Part shown: piece after piece, positions 13,502 through 22,184 of the stretch | How the letters are laid out: each line of letters begins with the position of its first letter | Numbering within the stretch: position 1 is the stretch's first letter | DNA from: a virus | DNA length: 26,012 nt | IMG/VR virus record: IMGVR_UViG_3300045944_000160 | Coordinates: 1-26,012 of that record | Reading direction: 5' to 3' (one strand) | Position numbers and translations under genes: made by a program | The notes under the pieces: model-generated | The model's database searches: none | Told to the model about the DNA's origin: nothing | What the model saw: only the letters and a program-made list of their open reading frames with translations

Positions 13502-14872
13502 TTGCGACTGTTCGGGATCGAGCTGACCCGGGCCCGCGCGCGCGCCGCGGCGGTGCCCGTGTCGGGATCCGGCCGCGGCGGCTGGTACCCGGTGATTCGC
13601 GAACCGTTCACCGGCGCCTGGCAGCAGAACGCCGAGGTCAGCGGCCAGACCGCGCTCTCCTATGCCGCGGTCTTCAGCTGTACGACCTTGATTGCGAGTG
13701 ATATCGGCAAGGTCCGCTTGCGGCTCGTCGAGCGGAACGACGAGGGGATCTGGACCGAGGTCGCGGTGCCGGCGTTCTCACCGGTGCTCCGCAAGCCCAA
13801 TCGCTACCAGACCATCAACAAATTCCTCGAGCAGTGGATGGTCTCGAAACTGGTCCACGGGAATACCTACGCGCTCAAGCAGCGCGACGAGCGCCGCGTC
13901 GTCACCGCGCTCTACGTGCTCGATCCGCGGAAGGTGACGCCGCTGATCGCGCCCGACGGCAGCGTCTACTACGAGCTGCAGCGCGACGACCTCGCCGGCA
14001 TCGCCGAGGACACGACCGCGATCGCCGTGCCGGCGAGCGAGATCATCCATGACCTGATGGTGCCGCTGTTTCACCCGCTGGTCGGGGTGACGCCGATTTA
14101 TGCGTGCGGGCAGGTCGCGCTGCAGGGCCTGAACATCCAGGACAGCTCGACGTCGTTTTTTGCCAACGGCAGCGCGCCCGGCGGCGTGATCCTGGTGCCG
14201 GGCTCGGTCGACCAGGCGACCGCCGATCGCATCAAGGAGAACTGGCAATCCAAGTACAGCGGCCCGAACGTCGGGCGCGTCGGCCTGCTCGCCGACGGCA
14301 TGAAATACGAGCCGATGACCGTCAACGCCAACGACGCGCAGCTGATCGAACAGCTCAAGTGGACGACTGAAACGATCTGTGCGTGCTACCACGTCCCGGC
14401 CGCGCTGATCGACTCGAGCCATCAGCCGCCCTACGCGAACTCCGAGCCGCTGGTGCAGCAGTACTTCGCGCAGTGCCTGCAGTGCCTGATCGTCGCGCTC
14501 GAGAACGCGCTCGACGACGGGCTCGGGCTGCTCGACGTCCCCGGCCACGTCTACGGGACCGAGTTCGACATTGCCGATCTGATCTGGATGGATACCAAAT
14601 CCAAGACCGACGCGGCGACGAGCGCCGTGATGGGCGGCGTCCTGTCGCCCGACGAGGCGCGCAAGCAGTACTTCGGGTTCGGGTCGGTCAAGGGCGGCGA
14701 TTCGCCCTACATGCAGCAACAAATGTTTTCGCTCGCGGCGCTGGCCGAGCGCGACGCCGATGATCCGTTCAGCAAGCCCGTCGTCCCGACCGCGCCGCCG
14801 GCGGCGGCCGACGCGGAGGCGGACGACGACGAACGGTTCGCGAAATCGTTTCTCGTGGAGTTTTTCGCATGA
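13502..14872 (+). CDS. HK97-family portal protein, 456 aa
   Basis: The portal forms the dodecameric ring at the capsid vertex through which DNA enters and leaves. Family features include the N-terminal ALSYAAVFSCTTLIASDIGK, VRLRLVE, the PNRYQTINKFLEQWMVSKLV, HGNTYALK segment, the LFHPLVGVTPIYAC loop and the conserved YHVPAALIDSS, AEPLVQQYF-like part (here NSEPLVQQYFAQCL). The start is a TTG at 13502 preceded by TGAGGG. No ATG or GTG in a better position keeps the conserved beginning. The stop overlaps the next ATG. It lies after the capsid gene, the reverse of the usual order. Confidence 0.93.
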   Translation: MRLFGIELTRARARAAAVPVSGSGRGGWYPVIREPFTGAWQQNAEVSGQTALSYAAVFSCTTLIASDIGKVRLRLVERNDEGIWTEVAVPAFSPVLRKPNRYQTINKFLEQWMVSKLVHGNTYALKQRDERRVVTALYVLDPRKVTPLIAPDGSVYYELQRDDLAGIAEDTTAIAVPASEIIHDLMVPLFHPLVGVTPIYACGQVALQGLNIQDSSTSFFANGSAPGGVILVPGSVDQATADRIKENWQSKYSGPNVGRVGLLADGMKYEPMTVNANDAQLIEQLKWTTETICACYHVPAALIDSSHQPPYANSEPLVQQYFAQCLQCLIVALENALDDGLGLLDVPGHVYGTEFDIADLIWMDTKSKTDAATSAVMGGVLSPDEARKQYFGFGSVKGGDSPYMQQQMFSLAALAERDADDPFSKPVVPTAPPAAADAEADDDERFAKSFLVEFFA

Positions 14873-15360
14873 GTGACGCACCCTCGGGCTATCTGGTCGC
14901 GCTCGCGCTCAAGGCCGCGCTCGGGCCGCTCGAGGCGCGCCTGGCGATGCTCGCGGAGAAAGTCGCGAGCCTGGAACCCCTGATCGGCACCATGCGCGAG
15001 CGCGTCGCCGTCACCGAAGCGCGCGAGCCGATCCCGGGGCCGCCGGGGCCGGCGGGCGCCGATGGCGCGAAGGGCGCCGATGGGCTGCGCTGCGATGCGC
15101 TGGTGCTCAGCCAGGACGACGCCGACGCCGGCCTGATCACGCTGGCCTATACGCAGGGCGACGCGCGGGTACCGCTCGGGACGGTGCGCCTCCCGATCAC
15201 CCGCTACAGCGGCGTCTACGAGGCCGGGCGGGCGTATGTCAAGGGGGAGCAGGTCACATATCAGGGCTCGCTCTGGTGCTGCGAGGCGCCGACGCGGGAG
15301 CGCCCGGGGACCGACGGCGACGGCTGGGTACTGCAAGTCAAGCGCGGGGGCGGGCGGTAA
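14869..15360 (+). CDS. head-associated fibre/decoration-like protein with collagen-like and CBM-like parts, 163 aa
   Basis: Residues 20-50 are helical, followed by a short Gly-X-Y tract (GPPGPAGADGAKGADG at about 57-72) that could trimerise as a collagen-like rod. The C-terminal 45 residues (YSGVYEAGRAYVKGEQVTYQ, GSLWCCEAPTRERPGTDGDG, W) match the chitin-binding CBM5/12-like repeat that phages use in surface proteins. A role as a virion surface fibre or decoration protein that touches polysaccharide is inferred from these parts and the position between portal and connector genes. ATGA overlap upstream, TAATG overlap downstream. Confidence 0.65.
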   Translation: MSDAPSGYLVALALKAALGPLEARLAMLAEKVASLEPLIGTMRERVAVTEAREPIPGPPGPAGADGAKGADGLRCDALVLSQDDADAGLITLAYTQGDARVPLGTVRLPITRYSGVYEAGRAYVKGEQVTYQGSLWCCEAPTRERPGTDGDGWVLQVKRGGGR

Positions 15361-15704
15361 TGTCGACGCTCCTGACCCTGGCCGAGGGCAAGGCGCACTT
15401 GCGGCTGACGACGCCGCCGGGCCATGCCGACGACGCCGATCTCCAGCTAAAGCTCGACGCCGCCGAGGCCTTCGTCCTGCGGTACGTCGGCCGCTCGACG
15501 CACGGGCTCGAGGTCGTCGCCGGGTGGACCGATGCGACGACGACGCCGCCCGACGCGCGCGCGGCGATCCTGCTGATGCTGGGGCTGTACTGGCGCTTTC
15601 GCGGCGATGATCTCGACGGGGTGACGCCGGCCTTCGACGTCCAGGACGCGCCGCCGGTCGTCGTCTCATTGCTCCGGCGCTTCTGTGATCCGGTGCTGGC
15701 ATGA
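15360..15704 (+). CDS. head-tail connector (HK97 gp6-like), 114 aa
   Basis: The sequence LTLAEGKAHLRLT, DADLQLKLDAAEAFVLRYVG and ARAAILLMLGLYWRFRGDD is the standard helical pattern of gp6/gp15-like connectors, which form a ring under the portal. The TAATG overlap at 15358-15362 sets the start. It is followed by the head-closure protein with a four-base overlap. Confidence 0.82.
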   Translation: MSTLLTLAEGKAHLRLTTPPGHADDADLQLKLDAAEAFVLRYVGRSTHGLEVVAGWTDATTTPPDARAAILLMLGLYWRFRGDDLDGVTPAFDVQDAPPVVVSLLRRFCDPVLA

Positions 15705-16048
15705 GTGCGGGGACGCGGACGAAGTTCGTGACGCTCGACGGCCCCGGCGTGGCGGTGCCGGACCCCGACGGCGGGTTCGTGGAAGGCTGGGCGCCGCTCG
15801 ACCCGCCGACGGCGTATGCGGCGATCAACCCGGCGACGGCGCGTGACCTCGAGCGCGCCGCGAGTGGCACGGTGATCACCACGGCGTCGCACCTGATCGA
15901 AATGGCGTATCACCCGGGCGTCACGACCGCGGCGCGGATTCAGTATGCCGACCCCGAGAAAGGGACGCGCACGTTTCAGATCACCAGCGTGCGGAACCCC
16001 GACGAGGCGCGGCGCGACCTGGTCATCGTCGCCGAGGAGATGCTCTAG
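15701..16048 (+). CDS. head-tail adaptor / head-closure protein (SPP1 gp16-like), 115 aa
   Basis: This is a small beta-barrel-type protein with the family pattern: an early beta strand (KFVTLDGPG), a Trp-containing strand (GWAPLDPPTAYAAINPATAR), HLIEMAYHPGVTTAARIQY and the ending TRTFQITSVRNPDEARRDLV with acidic tail. Such proteins close the head channel and dock the tail. It has a four-base overlap upstream, and its TAG shares a base with the GTG start of the next gene. Confidence 0.78.
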   Translation: MSAGTRTKFVTLDGPGVAVPDPDGGFVEGWAPLDPPTAYAAINPATARDLERAASGTVITTASHLIEMAYHPGVTTAARIQYADPEKGTRTFQITSVRNPDEARRDLVIVAEEML

Positions 16049-16470
16049 TGGCGAAGGCCGTCCGCATCTATCTCGACGGGTTTCTCGACACCCGGCGGCA
16101 ATTTCAGCAGCTGCCGCAGCAGGTCGCCGTGCAGGCGCAGAAGCACGCGACCCGGCTCGCCGAGGAGGCCGTCAGCGCGATCGGCGCCGCCTATCCGACC
16201 CGGACCGGCGACCTCGCCGCGGGGCTCAAGGTCGTGCAGGTGCCGCACCCGTGGACGGCGGCCGTCGCGCGCGTGGTCAATACGGTCTATTACGCGAAAT
16301 GGTTCGAGCAGGGGACGCAGGCGCGGCACACCAAGTGGGGCGCGAATCGCGGATCGATGCCGGCGCGGCCGACGCTGATCCCGATCATGATCCGGATGCG
16401 GCGGCAGTTTTTCGAGGACGTCGCGGCGATGCTCGAGGGCTTCGGGTTCACGGTGCGCGGCCGTGTCTAG
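16048..16470 (+). CDS. neck/tail-completion protein (HK97 gp10-like), 140 aa
   Basis: A GTG start at 16048 directly follows the TAG of the adaptor. The features SAIGAAYPTRTGDLAAGLKV, then VNTVYYAKWFEQGTQARHTK, and ARPTLIPIMIRMRRQFFEDV are those of the gp10-like tail-component family, whose central tyrosine-rich segment and RPTLIP motif are well conserved. It acts at the head-tail junction. It overlaps the tail terminator gene by eight bases. Confidence 0.82.
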   Translation: MAKAVRIYLDGFLDTRRQFQQLPQQVAVQAQKHATRLAEEAVSAIGAAYPTRTGDLAAGLKVVQVPHPWTAAVARVVNTVYYAKWFEQGTQARHTKWGANRGSMPARPTLIPIMIRMRRQFFEDVAAMLEGFGFTVRGRV

Positions 16471-16909
16471 CAGCGTCGAGATCGATCGCGCGCTGGCGTC
16501 GCGGCTGCAGGGCGACGCGACCCTGGCCGGCCTGCTGCCGGGCGGCGTCTGGTGGGACGAGGCCGGCCAGGGCAAGACCGCGTTTTGCCTGCTGGTGCTC
16601 GAGAGCGCGCACGACGCCGGCCAGATGCACGCCGCCGGCGTCCCGGGGCGGGCGACCGAGGATCTGCAATACCTGGTCAAGGCCGTCACGCTCGGATCGT
16701 CGCCGTCGGCCGCGATCAGCGCCGCGGCGCGGATCGACGTGCTGCTCGAGGACAAACCCTTGACGATCACCGGCTACGGCTGCTGTAGCGTCGCGCGCGT
16801 CGAGCGGGTGCGCGGCACGGAAGTCGACGACGTGGATCCGACGATCCGCTGGCAACACCACGGCGGGCGCTATCGCGTGCTCGCCACCCCGACAGGAGCA
16901 CCCACATGA
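16463..16909 (+). CDS. tail terminator-like protein (DUF3168 type), 148 aa
   Basis: A GTG start at 16463 (within the previous gene) gives SSSVEIDRALASRLQGDATL, AGLLPGGVWWDEAGQ, the usual start of tail-terminator proteins that cap the tail tube. EDLQYLVKAVTLGSSPSAAI, SAAARIDVLLED is the matching central region. Position between the gp10-like and tube proteins fits. The four-base overlap downstream is with the tube gene. Confidence 0.75.
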   Translation: MSSSVEIDRALASRLQGDATLAGLLPGGVWWDEAGQGKTAFCLLVLESAHDAGQMHAAGVPGRATEDLQYLVKAVTLGSSPSAAISAAARIDVLLEDKPLTITGYGCCSVARVERVRGTEVDDVDPTIRWQHHGGRYRVLATPTGAPT

Positions 16910-17313
16910 TTCGCGCAGGACGAAACGGGCTCGTCAAGTACGACCCGACCGGCGGGGCGACGACCGTCGCGATCGCGTCGATCAAGGCGTGGACGCTGAG
17001 CCTCGCCACCGAAAAGATCAACGTCACCTGCTTTCAGGATCAGAACCGCGTCTATATCCCCGGGATGCGCGACGTGTCCGGGACGCTCACCGGGTTCTGG
17101 AACTCGGCGGACATGACGCTGATCGAGGCGACCGAGGCGACGACCCCCGGCACCCTCGCGCTGATTCCCGATTCGACCGACGGGACGCCCGCGCATGAAT
17201 TCACGGGGCTGGCGTATCTCGACGCCGAGATCAACACCGACGTCGAAGGCGCGCCCGAGCTGACCGGCACCTTCATGGCGGCCGGCACCTGGACGCTGCC
17301 GAGCGTGCCGTAG
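16906..17313 (+). CDS. major tail tube protein, 135 aa
   Basis: The sequence is beta-rich: VAIASIKAWTLSLATEKINV, TCFQDQNRVYIPGMRDVSGT, LTGFWNS, then GLAYLDAEINTDVEGAPELT, GTFMAAGTWTLP. This order (strand with W, loop with RDVSGTLTG, and final strands) is characteristic of small siphovirus tube proteins. It would stack in rings to form the tail. Position directly after the tail terminator supports the call. Its size is at the lower end for tube proteins, with no extra immunoglobulin-like domain. Confidence 0.8.
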   Translation: MIRAGRNGLVKYDPTGGATTVAIASIKAWTLSLATEKINVTCFQDQNRVYIPGMRDVSGTLTGFWNSADMTLIEATEATTPGTLALIPDSTDGTPAHEFTGLAYLDAEINTDVEGAPELTGTFMAAGTWTLPSVP

Positions 17314-17320
17314 GGGATCC

Positions 17321-17611
17321 GTGCTGCGGACGCTGGTGCTCCCGCTGCGGCAGGGGTGGATCTCGTGGGGCTATCGGCCCGCTGCGGATCTCACGGGCTG
17401 CCGGGTGAGCCGGGACGAGGCGCGCAAGTGGACGCTGCAGGCGCGGGTCGCGAAGGTCGACACCTACGGGATCGCCCAGGTGCCGCTCATCTTCACCGCG
17501 CCGCGCACCAGCCCGCCGCGCGGCCTGTGGACGTTTCCCGTGGTCCCCAACTCGATCAGGATGGCCGGCACCGTGCTCACTGCGGCGCTCGGACCCCCGG
17601 AGGGACGGTAA
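17321..17611 (+). CDS. small tail-region protein of unknown function, 96 aa
   Basis: GTG at 17321 follows GGGGA. The sequence is short and beta-leaning (MLRTLVLPLRQGWISWGYRP, then DLTGCRVSRDEARKWTLQAR) with no motif I can name. It lies between the tube and chaperone genes, a place where accessory tail proteins occur. Its stop is one base from the next GTG start. Confidence 0.5.
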   Translation: MLRTLVLPLRQGWISWGYRPAADLTGCRVSRDEARKWTLQARVAKVDTYGIAQVPLIFTAPRTSPPRGLWTFPVVPNSIRMAGTVLTAALGPPEGR

Positions 17612-17612
17612 G

Positions 17613-18008
17613 GTGATTCGCTTCGTCACCCCAGAAACCAAAACGCTCACGCTCGAGGGCGGCGATACCGTCACCGTCAAGGCGCGCCTGTCGCACGGCG
17701 AGCACGTCGCGATGTATGCCCGCACCTATCGCGAGAAACCCGACGGGTCCCCCGGCGTCGACTACCTCGCGACCGGCGACGCGCTGGTGCTCGCCTACCT
17801 CGTCGACTGGAGCGCCGAGCCGTCCCTGCGCGGGCTGAGCGACGACGAGCGCGGCGATCTGATTCGCAATCTCGATCAGGCGTCATTCCTCGAGATCAAG
17901 CGGGCGATCGAAGCGCACGAAAACCGCGTCGCCGCCGAGGATGCCGCGCTAAAAAAAACGGTCTCTATCGCCGGCTCGTCGCCGCCGATCTCGCGCTCTG
18001 TCGCCTGA
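17613..18008 (+). CDS. tail assembly chaperone, short form (gpG-like), 131 aa
   Basis: The acidic, helical sequence MIRFVTPETKTLTLEGGDTV, with VDWSAEPSLRGLSDDERGDL, IRNLDQASFLEIKRAIEAH looks like the first chaperone of siphophage tails, which coats the tape measure before tube assembly. A GTG start at 17613 follows AGGGACGG. The run of eight adenines at 17951-17958 near the end is a slippery site, and an extended product from it is listed separately. The zero-frame end after it (TVSIAGSSPPISRSVA) is likely the short-form tail. Confidence 0.78.
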   Translation: MIRFVTPETKTLTLEGGDTVTVKARLSHGEHVAMYARTYREKPDGSPGVDYLATGDALVLAYLVDWSAEPSLRGLSDDERGDLIRNLDQASFLEIKRAIEAHENRVAAEDAALKKTVSIAGSSPPISRSVA

Positions 18009-18118
18009 CCGGCGGGGGCTTCAGTTACCGCGACCTGCAGGAGTTGCCCGAAGTGGTCTACAGCATCCTGGTCGACGAGCTGCACCGCTCGACGCGTGAG
18101 GCGCCCCGATGGCGCTGA
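17613..18118 (+). CDS. tail assembly chaperone, -1 frameshift product (gpGT-like), about 168 aa
   Basis: The heptamer A_AAA_AAA spans 17951-17957, in register with zero-frame codons CTA AAA AAA. A -1 slip there continues from AAC at 17957 as NGLYRRLVAADLALCRLTGG, GFSYRDLQELPEVVYSILVD, ELHRSTREAPRWR and ends at TGA 18116-18118. The extension has no good independent start, and its content (LPEVVYSIL, typical of gpT-like tails) is sensible protein. It overlaps the tape measure ATG at 18109. This fits the long chaperone that bridges to the tape measure protein. The frameshift itself is inferred from sequence. Confidence 0.75.
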
Positions 18119-19755
18119 GCAGCACGATCGCCGCGGACTTCTCGGACTTTGTCGGCGAGTGCCAAAAAGCCGACCAGGGCCTGGCCGAGATCCAGGCCGA
18201 GGCGACCAAGACCGAGACCGCGCTCGCCGAGATGGGGGACACGGCGACGACCAGCGCCAAGTCGAGCGGCGACGCGCTCGCCACCGTCGGCAGGTCGGCG
18301 AAACAGGCGGGCGGCGACGTCAAGGGCATGAAGGACGGCCTGCAGGTCGCCGACCAGGCGCTCGACGCGCTCGGCATCAACGTCGGCGGCAAGATCAACG
18401 ACCTCAAGCAACTCGGCAGCGTCTCGCTCGACACGTCGACCGCGATCGGTAAGCTCGGGACGGCGGTCAGCGTCGCGTCGGCGGCGATGATCGGGTGGCA
18501 GATCGGCCGCAAGATCGCCGAGCTCACCGGCAGCGACAAGATCATCGGCGACGCGACCGCGTCGATCCTGGGCTGGCGCGATGCCGGCCAGGCCGCCGCG
18601 AATAATGCGGACGTCCTGCGGCGCGCGTTCGAGAAAACCGGGCAGGTCTTCACTGACGTGCATGCCGCGTCCGAGGCGCTGCGCGCGGCGTCGCGGGCCA
18701 ACGCGGAAGAATTCAACACCGGCGCGCAGCGCGTCAAAGGCTGGGAGGCCGAACTGAAAAATGCGAAGGGCGGCGTCGCCGCGCTCAAAGCCGAAATCGA
18801 GGGCGGTAACTCCACGACCGCGCAAATGGCCTCGCACTTCAAGGTCAGCGGCGAGGCGGTCGAGTACCTCAAACGCAAAATGACCGAGAGCGATGCCGCG
18901 CTCAAGGCCTTCAACGCCGAGCAGGACAAAGCCGCCCAGAAGGCGCAGCAATCGGCCGACGCGATGCAACGGCTCCGGGATTCCATGTTCGGCACTGACA
19001 GCATCGCGAAGGCCAACGAGTATCTCGCCGCGCTCGGGCCGATCGAGAACCTGACCAAGATGTCGGCCGCGGCCCAGGCGTCGATGAATGCCGAACTCGG
19101 CAAGGCGATCGACGCCTATACCCGGATGGGCCAGACCGCGCCGCAGGCGATCCGCGATATCTATACCGCGACCTTGCCGCTCCCCCCGATCGTCGCCGGG
19201 CTCGGCGCCGAATGGGCCAGCGTCGGCGAGAAGGTCAGCGTCTCGACCGAGCAGATCGTCGGCGATCTCAAGAAACAATCGGACGCCTACAAAAAGCAGC
19301 TGGCCGACTTCGAGACCGAGACCCAGCGCCAGGTCGACGCCTGGAACCGCGGCGAGCGCGGCGCCGACCAGGTCAAGCGGAAGATCGAGGAGACGACGGA
19401 AGCGACCCGGCAGCTCACGACCGCGCAGCTGGCGGCCAATGAGGCCGTCGCCGGGATGGGCGTGCGGGCGGCGGCGTCGGCCAGCGAGGTGATCGCGATG
19501 GGCCGGCAGCTCGAGAGCATGTACCGCCAGGCCGGGATCTTCGTGTCGGGGATCCAGGTTGCGATGGGCGGCTATACGCAGTCGCTGCGCCAGCAGGCCG
19601 GCCGCGAGATCACCGGCGCCGGCGTCGCCTGGGGCACCGGCGCCGGTGCGACGTCCACCGCGAACACGCTCAATGTGAATGTCAACAGCACCGACGCCAG
19701 CAAGATTGCCGAGAAGCTGGTCGGCGAGATGAAGCATGCGGGGTACCGGCTCTGA
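18109..19755 (+). CDS. tape measure protein, 548 aa
   Basis: This long, mostly helical protein sits directly after the chaperone gene. It has alternating Ala, Lys, Glu and Gln-rich helices, coiled-coil runs (AQKAQQSADAMQRLRDSM; KKQSDAYKKQLADFETETQR), and a hydrophobic segment at about 113-140 (IGKLGTAVSVASAAMIGWQI). These are typical of tape measure proteins, which set tail length and are ejected with DNA. At about 1.5 angstrom per residue 548 residues predict a short tail near 80 nm. The C-terminal NTLNVNVNSTDASKIAEKLV, GEMKHAGYRL resembles the conserved end of the family. The stop overlaps the hub gene ATG (TGATG). Confidence 0.88.
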   Translation: MALSSTIAADFSDFVGECQKADQGLAEIQAEATKTETALAEMGDTATTSAKSSGDALATVGRSAKQAGGDVKGMKDGLQVADQALDALGINVGGKINDLKQLGSVSLDTSTAIGKLGTAVSVASAAMIGWQIGRKIAELTGSDKIIGDATASILGWRDAGQAAANNADVLRRAFEKTGQVFTDVHAASEALRAASRANAEEFNTGAQRVKGWEAELKNAKGGVAALKAEIEGGNSTTAQMASHFKVSGEAVEYLKRKMTESDAALKAFNAEQDKAAQKAQQSADAMQRLRDSMFGTDSIAKANEYLAALGPIENLTKMSAAAQASMNAELGKAIDAYTRMGQTAPQAIRDIYTATLPLPPIVAGLGAEWASVGEKVSVSTEQIVGDLKKQSDAYKKQLADFETETQRQVDAWNRGERGADQVKRKIEETTEATRQLTTAQLAANEAVAGMGVRAAASASEVIAMGRQLESMYRQAGIFVSGIQVAMGGYTQSLRQQAGREITGAGVAWGTGAGATSTANTLNVNVNSTDASKIAEKLVGEMKHAGYRL

Positions 19756-22184
19756 TGGCGGCGCTCTCCCCCGTCCATCGCCCCGGCTGCGCGCGGCTCG
19801 GCATGGCGCGCCTGAACGCGTTCCGCCTCAACGTCTACGAGCCCGTCGCCCTGGCCTATGTCAACGGCGTCCCGGTGACGGGCGGCGCCGCCGGCACGGG
19901 GCTCTACATTGAAGGCGCGACCATCGATCAGATCCTGAACGACCAGACCGACACGGCCTCGTTTCGGATGCGCGGCGTCGTGCCGGTCGCCGGCCAGCCG
20001 ATCGCGGTCTACTCGGGGGAAGTCGGTCTGGGCGGGCAACTGTTCGGGGGACGCATCCTCGAGACGACGCAACTCTACGAGAGCCGCAAGGAGAACCGCG
20101 CGCACGACATCCGCTGCGTGGATCCGACCTGGCTGCTGAATCGCCGGACGGTGCTGGCGTCCTACGTCAACCAGTCGGCGACGGCGATCGTGCTCGACCT
20201 CATCGCGCGCTTCGCCCGCGGCGTCACCACGCGCGCCGTCACGCTCGGCCTGCCGGTCGTCGACGAGATCACGTTCACCAACGAATATCTGCCGGTGTGT
20301 CTCACCGCGATCTGCGAGCGCATCGGCGGGCACTGGTACCTCGGCTATGACAGCGATCTGCATGTCTTCCTGCAAGAGGGGCCCGACGCGAACAGCATCA
20401 CCGACGCCGCGCCGCACGGGGCCGCCGACCTGGCGCTGACCGAAGATCTCTCGCAGGTCGTGACCAAGGTGATCGGCCGCGGGCAGAGCGCCAATGCGGC
20501 CGTCGATACGCCGGTCGGCTCGACCGAGCTGCCGGTCGACGAGGGACTGGAGACGGTCTATTCGCCCACGGGCGGGCTCGTCGAAGTCGGCACGCAAGTG
20601 CTCACCTACACGGGCGTGCGCGGCCGGAGCGGCGGCGGCGCGCTCGTCGGCTCGGGTAATGCGCCGTCCTCGGCCCCGAATGCGATCCAGGTGTACGACT
20701 ACAATCCCCCGGCGCTCGCGATCGGGCCGACGTATCAGTATGCGATTTCGTTCGTGAACGAGAGCGGCACCCCGCCGACGCTCGGCGAATCGCTGGTCGG
20801 GCCGATCAAGTCGGTCACGATCACCGGCGTCGTGCCGCGGGCGCCGGGGTTCACCACCGTGCGCGACTCCATTTATACGAGCGGCTCGCCGCAGCCGGTG
20901 ATTGGCGCCACGTACTACTATCGACTGTCGATCCGCTGGTCGTACGGGACCGAGCAGATGGGGCCCGTCTCCGGGCCCTACGTCTATAACGGCAAGCTGC
21001 CTGAATTTCAGAGCGGATACAACCTGCCGTCGCCGGAGGGGATCTGGCACTTCCCCGACCTTGACGGGTACTCCGGCAGCCTGCCGGGCTATTACACGCA
21101 GGTCATCATCCATCGCAATAAGGCGAATACGGGACCGAGCGGGCCGTTTTACAACGCCGGGTCTTTCGACGTGCCGCAGGGCACGTATTACGGGAAGACG
21201 TGGTACACGCCGACCGCCAGCTATAACCCGCCCGACGGCGATCTGGCGACGCTGTCGCCGACGTCGAACGGGCCGGGGCTCAATGCGATTGAGCTGCGGG
21301 CGCTGCCGATCTCGGCGCTCTCGTCGGTCAAGCAGCGCAAGATCTACCGCACGGCGGCGAACGGATCGCAGCTCAAGCTCGCAGCGACGATCGCGAATAA
21401 CACGACGACGAGCTGGCTCGATCAAGTCACCGACGCTGCGCTCGGCGCGACCGCGCCCACGTCGGATAACTCCGGCATCACCGATAATCGCCAAGTGCCG
21501 GCCGGCGTCACCGAGCTGCCGGTGAGCGATACCGCCCCCTTCTCAGCCGACGGCGGCGCGGGCGGCGGGTGGATTCGCATTGGCACGATGCCCGTGCGCT
21601 ACACCGGGATCGCGACGGGCAAGCTCACGGGGATCCCCGCGACGGGGAATGGCGCCGTCACGGCGACGGTGCGGTACGGCGCGCAGATCCTCGTGCAGCC
21701 CCGGCTCGGCGGCATCCCAGCCTCCGGCACGGGCGCGATTGTGAACGCGATCCTACGCGGCGATGCCGTGGCGATCCGCCTCGAGAAAACCGACACCGCG
21801 GCGCGCGACGTCATGGCGGCGCGCCTGGGCGGCACCGCCGAGGACGGCATCATCGAGCTCGTCGTCAGTGACAGCCGCTTCGATCTCGTGGAGCTCCAGG
21901 ATCATCTCGACGCGACGTTGCTCGACCGGAAGGATCCGCAGCTGACCCTCACGTTCACGTCGCGCGATCTCACGCTGCAGGTCGGGCGGCTGATCACGGT
22001 CAATACGACCGAGCCGCCGATCAATGGCACGTTCCGGATCCACAAGATCGCGCTGTCCGAGATCGCGGTGAGCGGCGGGCGGGCGCTGGTGCATCCGCTC
22101 AAGACCGTCGAAGCGTCGAGCAAGATCTACAAGTTCACCGACCTGCTGCGGCGGCTGCGCAGCGTCGAGGCGGGAGTGCGCTGA
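19755..22184 (+). CDS. tail tip/baseplate hub-like protein with internal repeats, 809 aa
   Basis: The first 240 residues (NVYEPVALAYVNGVPVTGGA, GATIDQILNDQTDTASFRMR, with GRILETTQLYESRKENRAHD) resemble phage tail hub domains of the gp27/Tal type. From about 252 there is a repeated unit: TPVGSTELPVDEG with VEVGTQVLTYTGV, and again near 580, VPAGVTELPVSDT with IRIGTMPVRYTGI. Between them are two fibronectin-III-like stretches (YQYAISFVNESGTPPTLGES; TYYYRLSIRWSYGTEQMGPV). The C-terminus (RLITVNTTEPPINGTFRIHK) returns to hub-like sequence. This suggests a hub interrupted by an inserted surface domain that may contact the host. It is the largest tail protein apart from the tape measure and the best host-range candidate. 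Confidence 0.72.
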   Translation: MAALSPVHRPGCARLGMARLNAFRLNVYEPVALAYVNGVPVTGGAAGTGLYIEGATIDQILNDQTDTASFRMRGVVPVAGQPIAVYSGEVGLGGQLFGGRILETTQLYESRKENRAHDIRCVDPTWLLNRRTVLASYVNQSATAIVLDLIARFARGVTTRAVTLGLPVVDEITFTNEYLPVCLTAICERIGGHWYLGYDSDLHVFLQEGPDANSITDAAPHGAADLALTEDLSQVVTKVIGRGQSANAAVDTPVGSTELPVDEGLETVYSPTGGLVEVGTQVLTYTGVRGRSGGGALVGSGNAPSSAPNAIQVYDYNPPALAIGPTYQYAISFVNESGTPPTLGESLVGPIKSVTITGVVPRAPGFTTVRDSIYTSGSPQPVIGATYYYRLSIRWSYGTEQMGPVSGPYVYNGKLPEFQSGYNLPSPEGIWHFPDLDGYSGSLPGYYTQVIIHRNKANTGPSGPFYNAGSFDVPQGTYYGKTWYTPTASYNPPDGDLATLSPTSNGPGLNAIELRALPISALSSVKQRKIYRTAANGSQLKLAATIANNTTTSWLDQVTDAALGATAPTSDNSGITDNRQVPAGVTELPVSDTAPFSADGGAGGGWIRIGTMPVRYTGIATGKLTGIPATGNGAVTATVRYGAQILVQPRLGGIPASGTGAIVNAILRGDAVAIRLEKTDTAARDVMAARLGGTAEDGIIELVVSDSRFDLVELQDHLDATLLDRKDPQLTLTFTSRDLTLQVGRLITVNTTEPPINGTFRIHKIALSEIAVSGGRALVHPLKTVEASSKIYKFTDLLRRLRSVEAGVR

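Noticed and set aside
18021-21494. Long minus-strand open frames opposite the tape measure and hub genes (up to 640 codons)
   Set aside because: They are mirror frames of GC-rich genes, rich in Arg, Ala, Pro and Gly, with no motif, and the plus-strand proteins are clearly recognisable.
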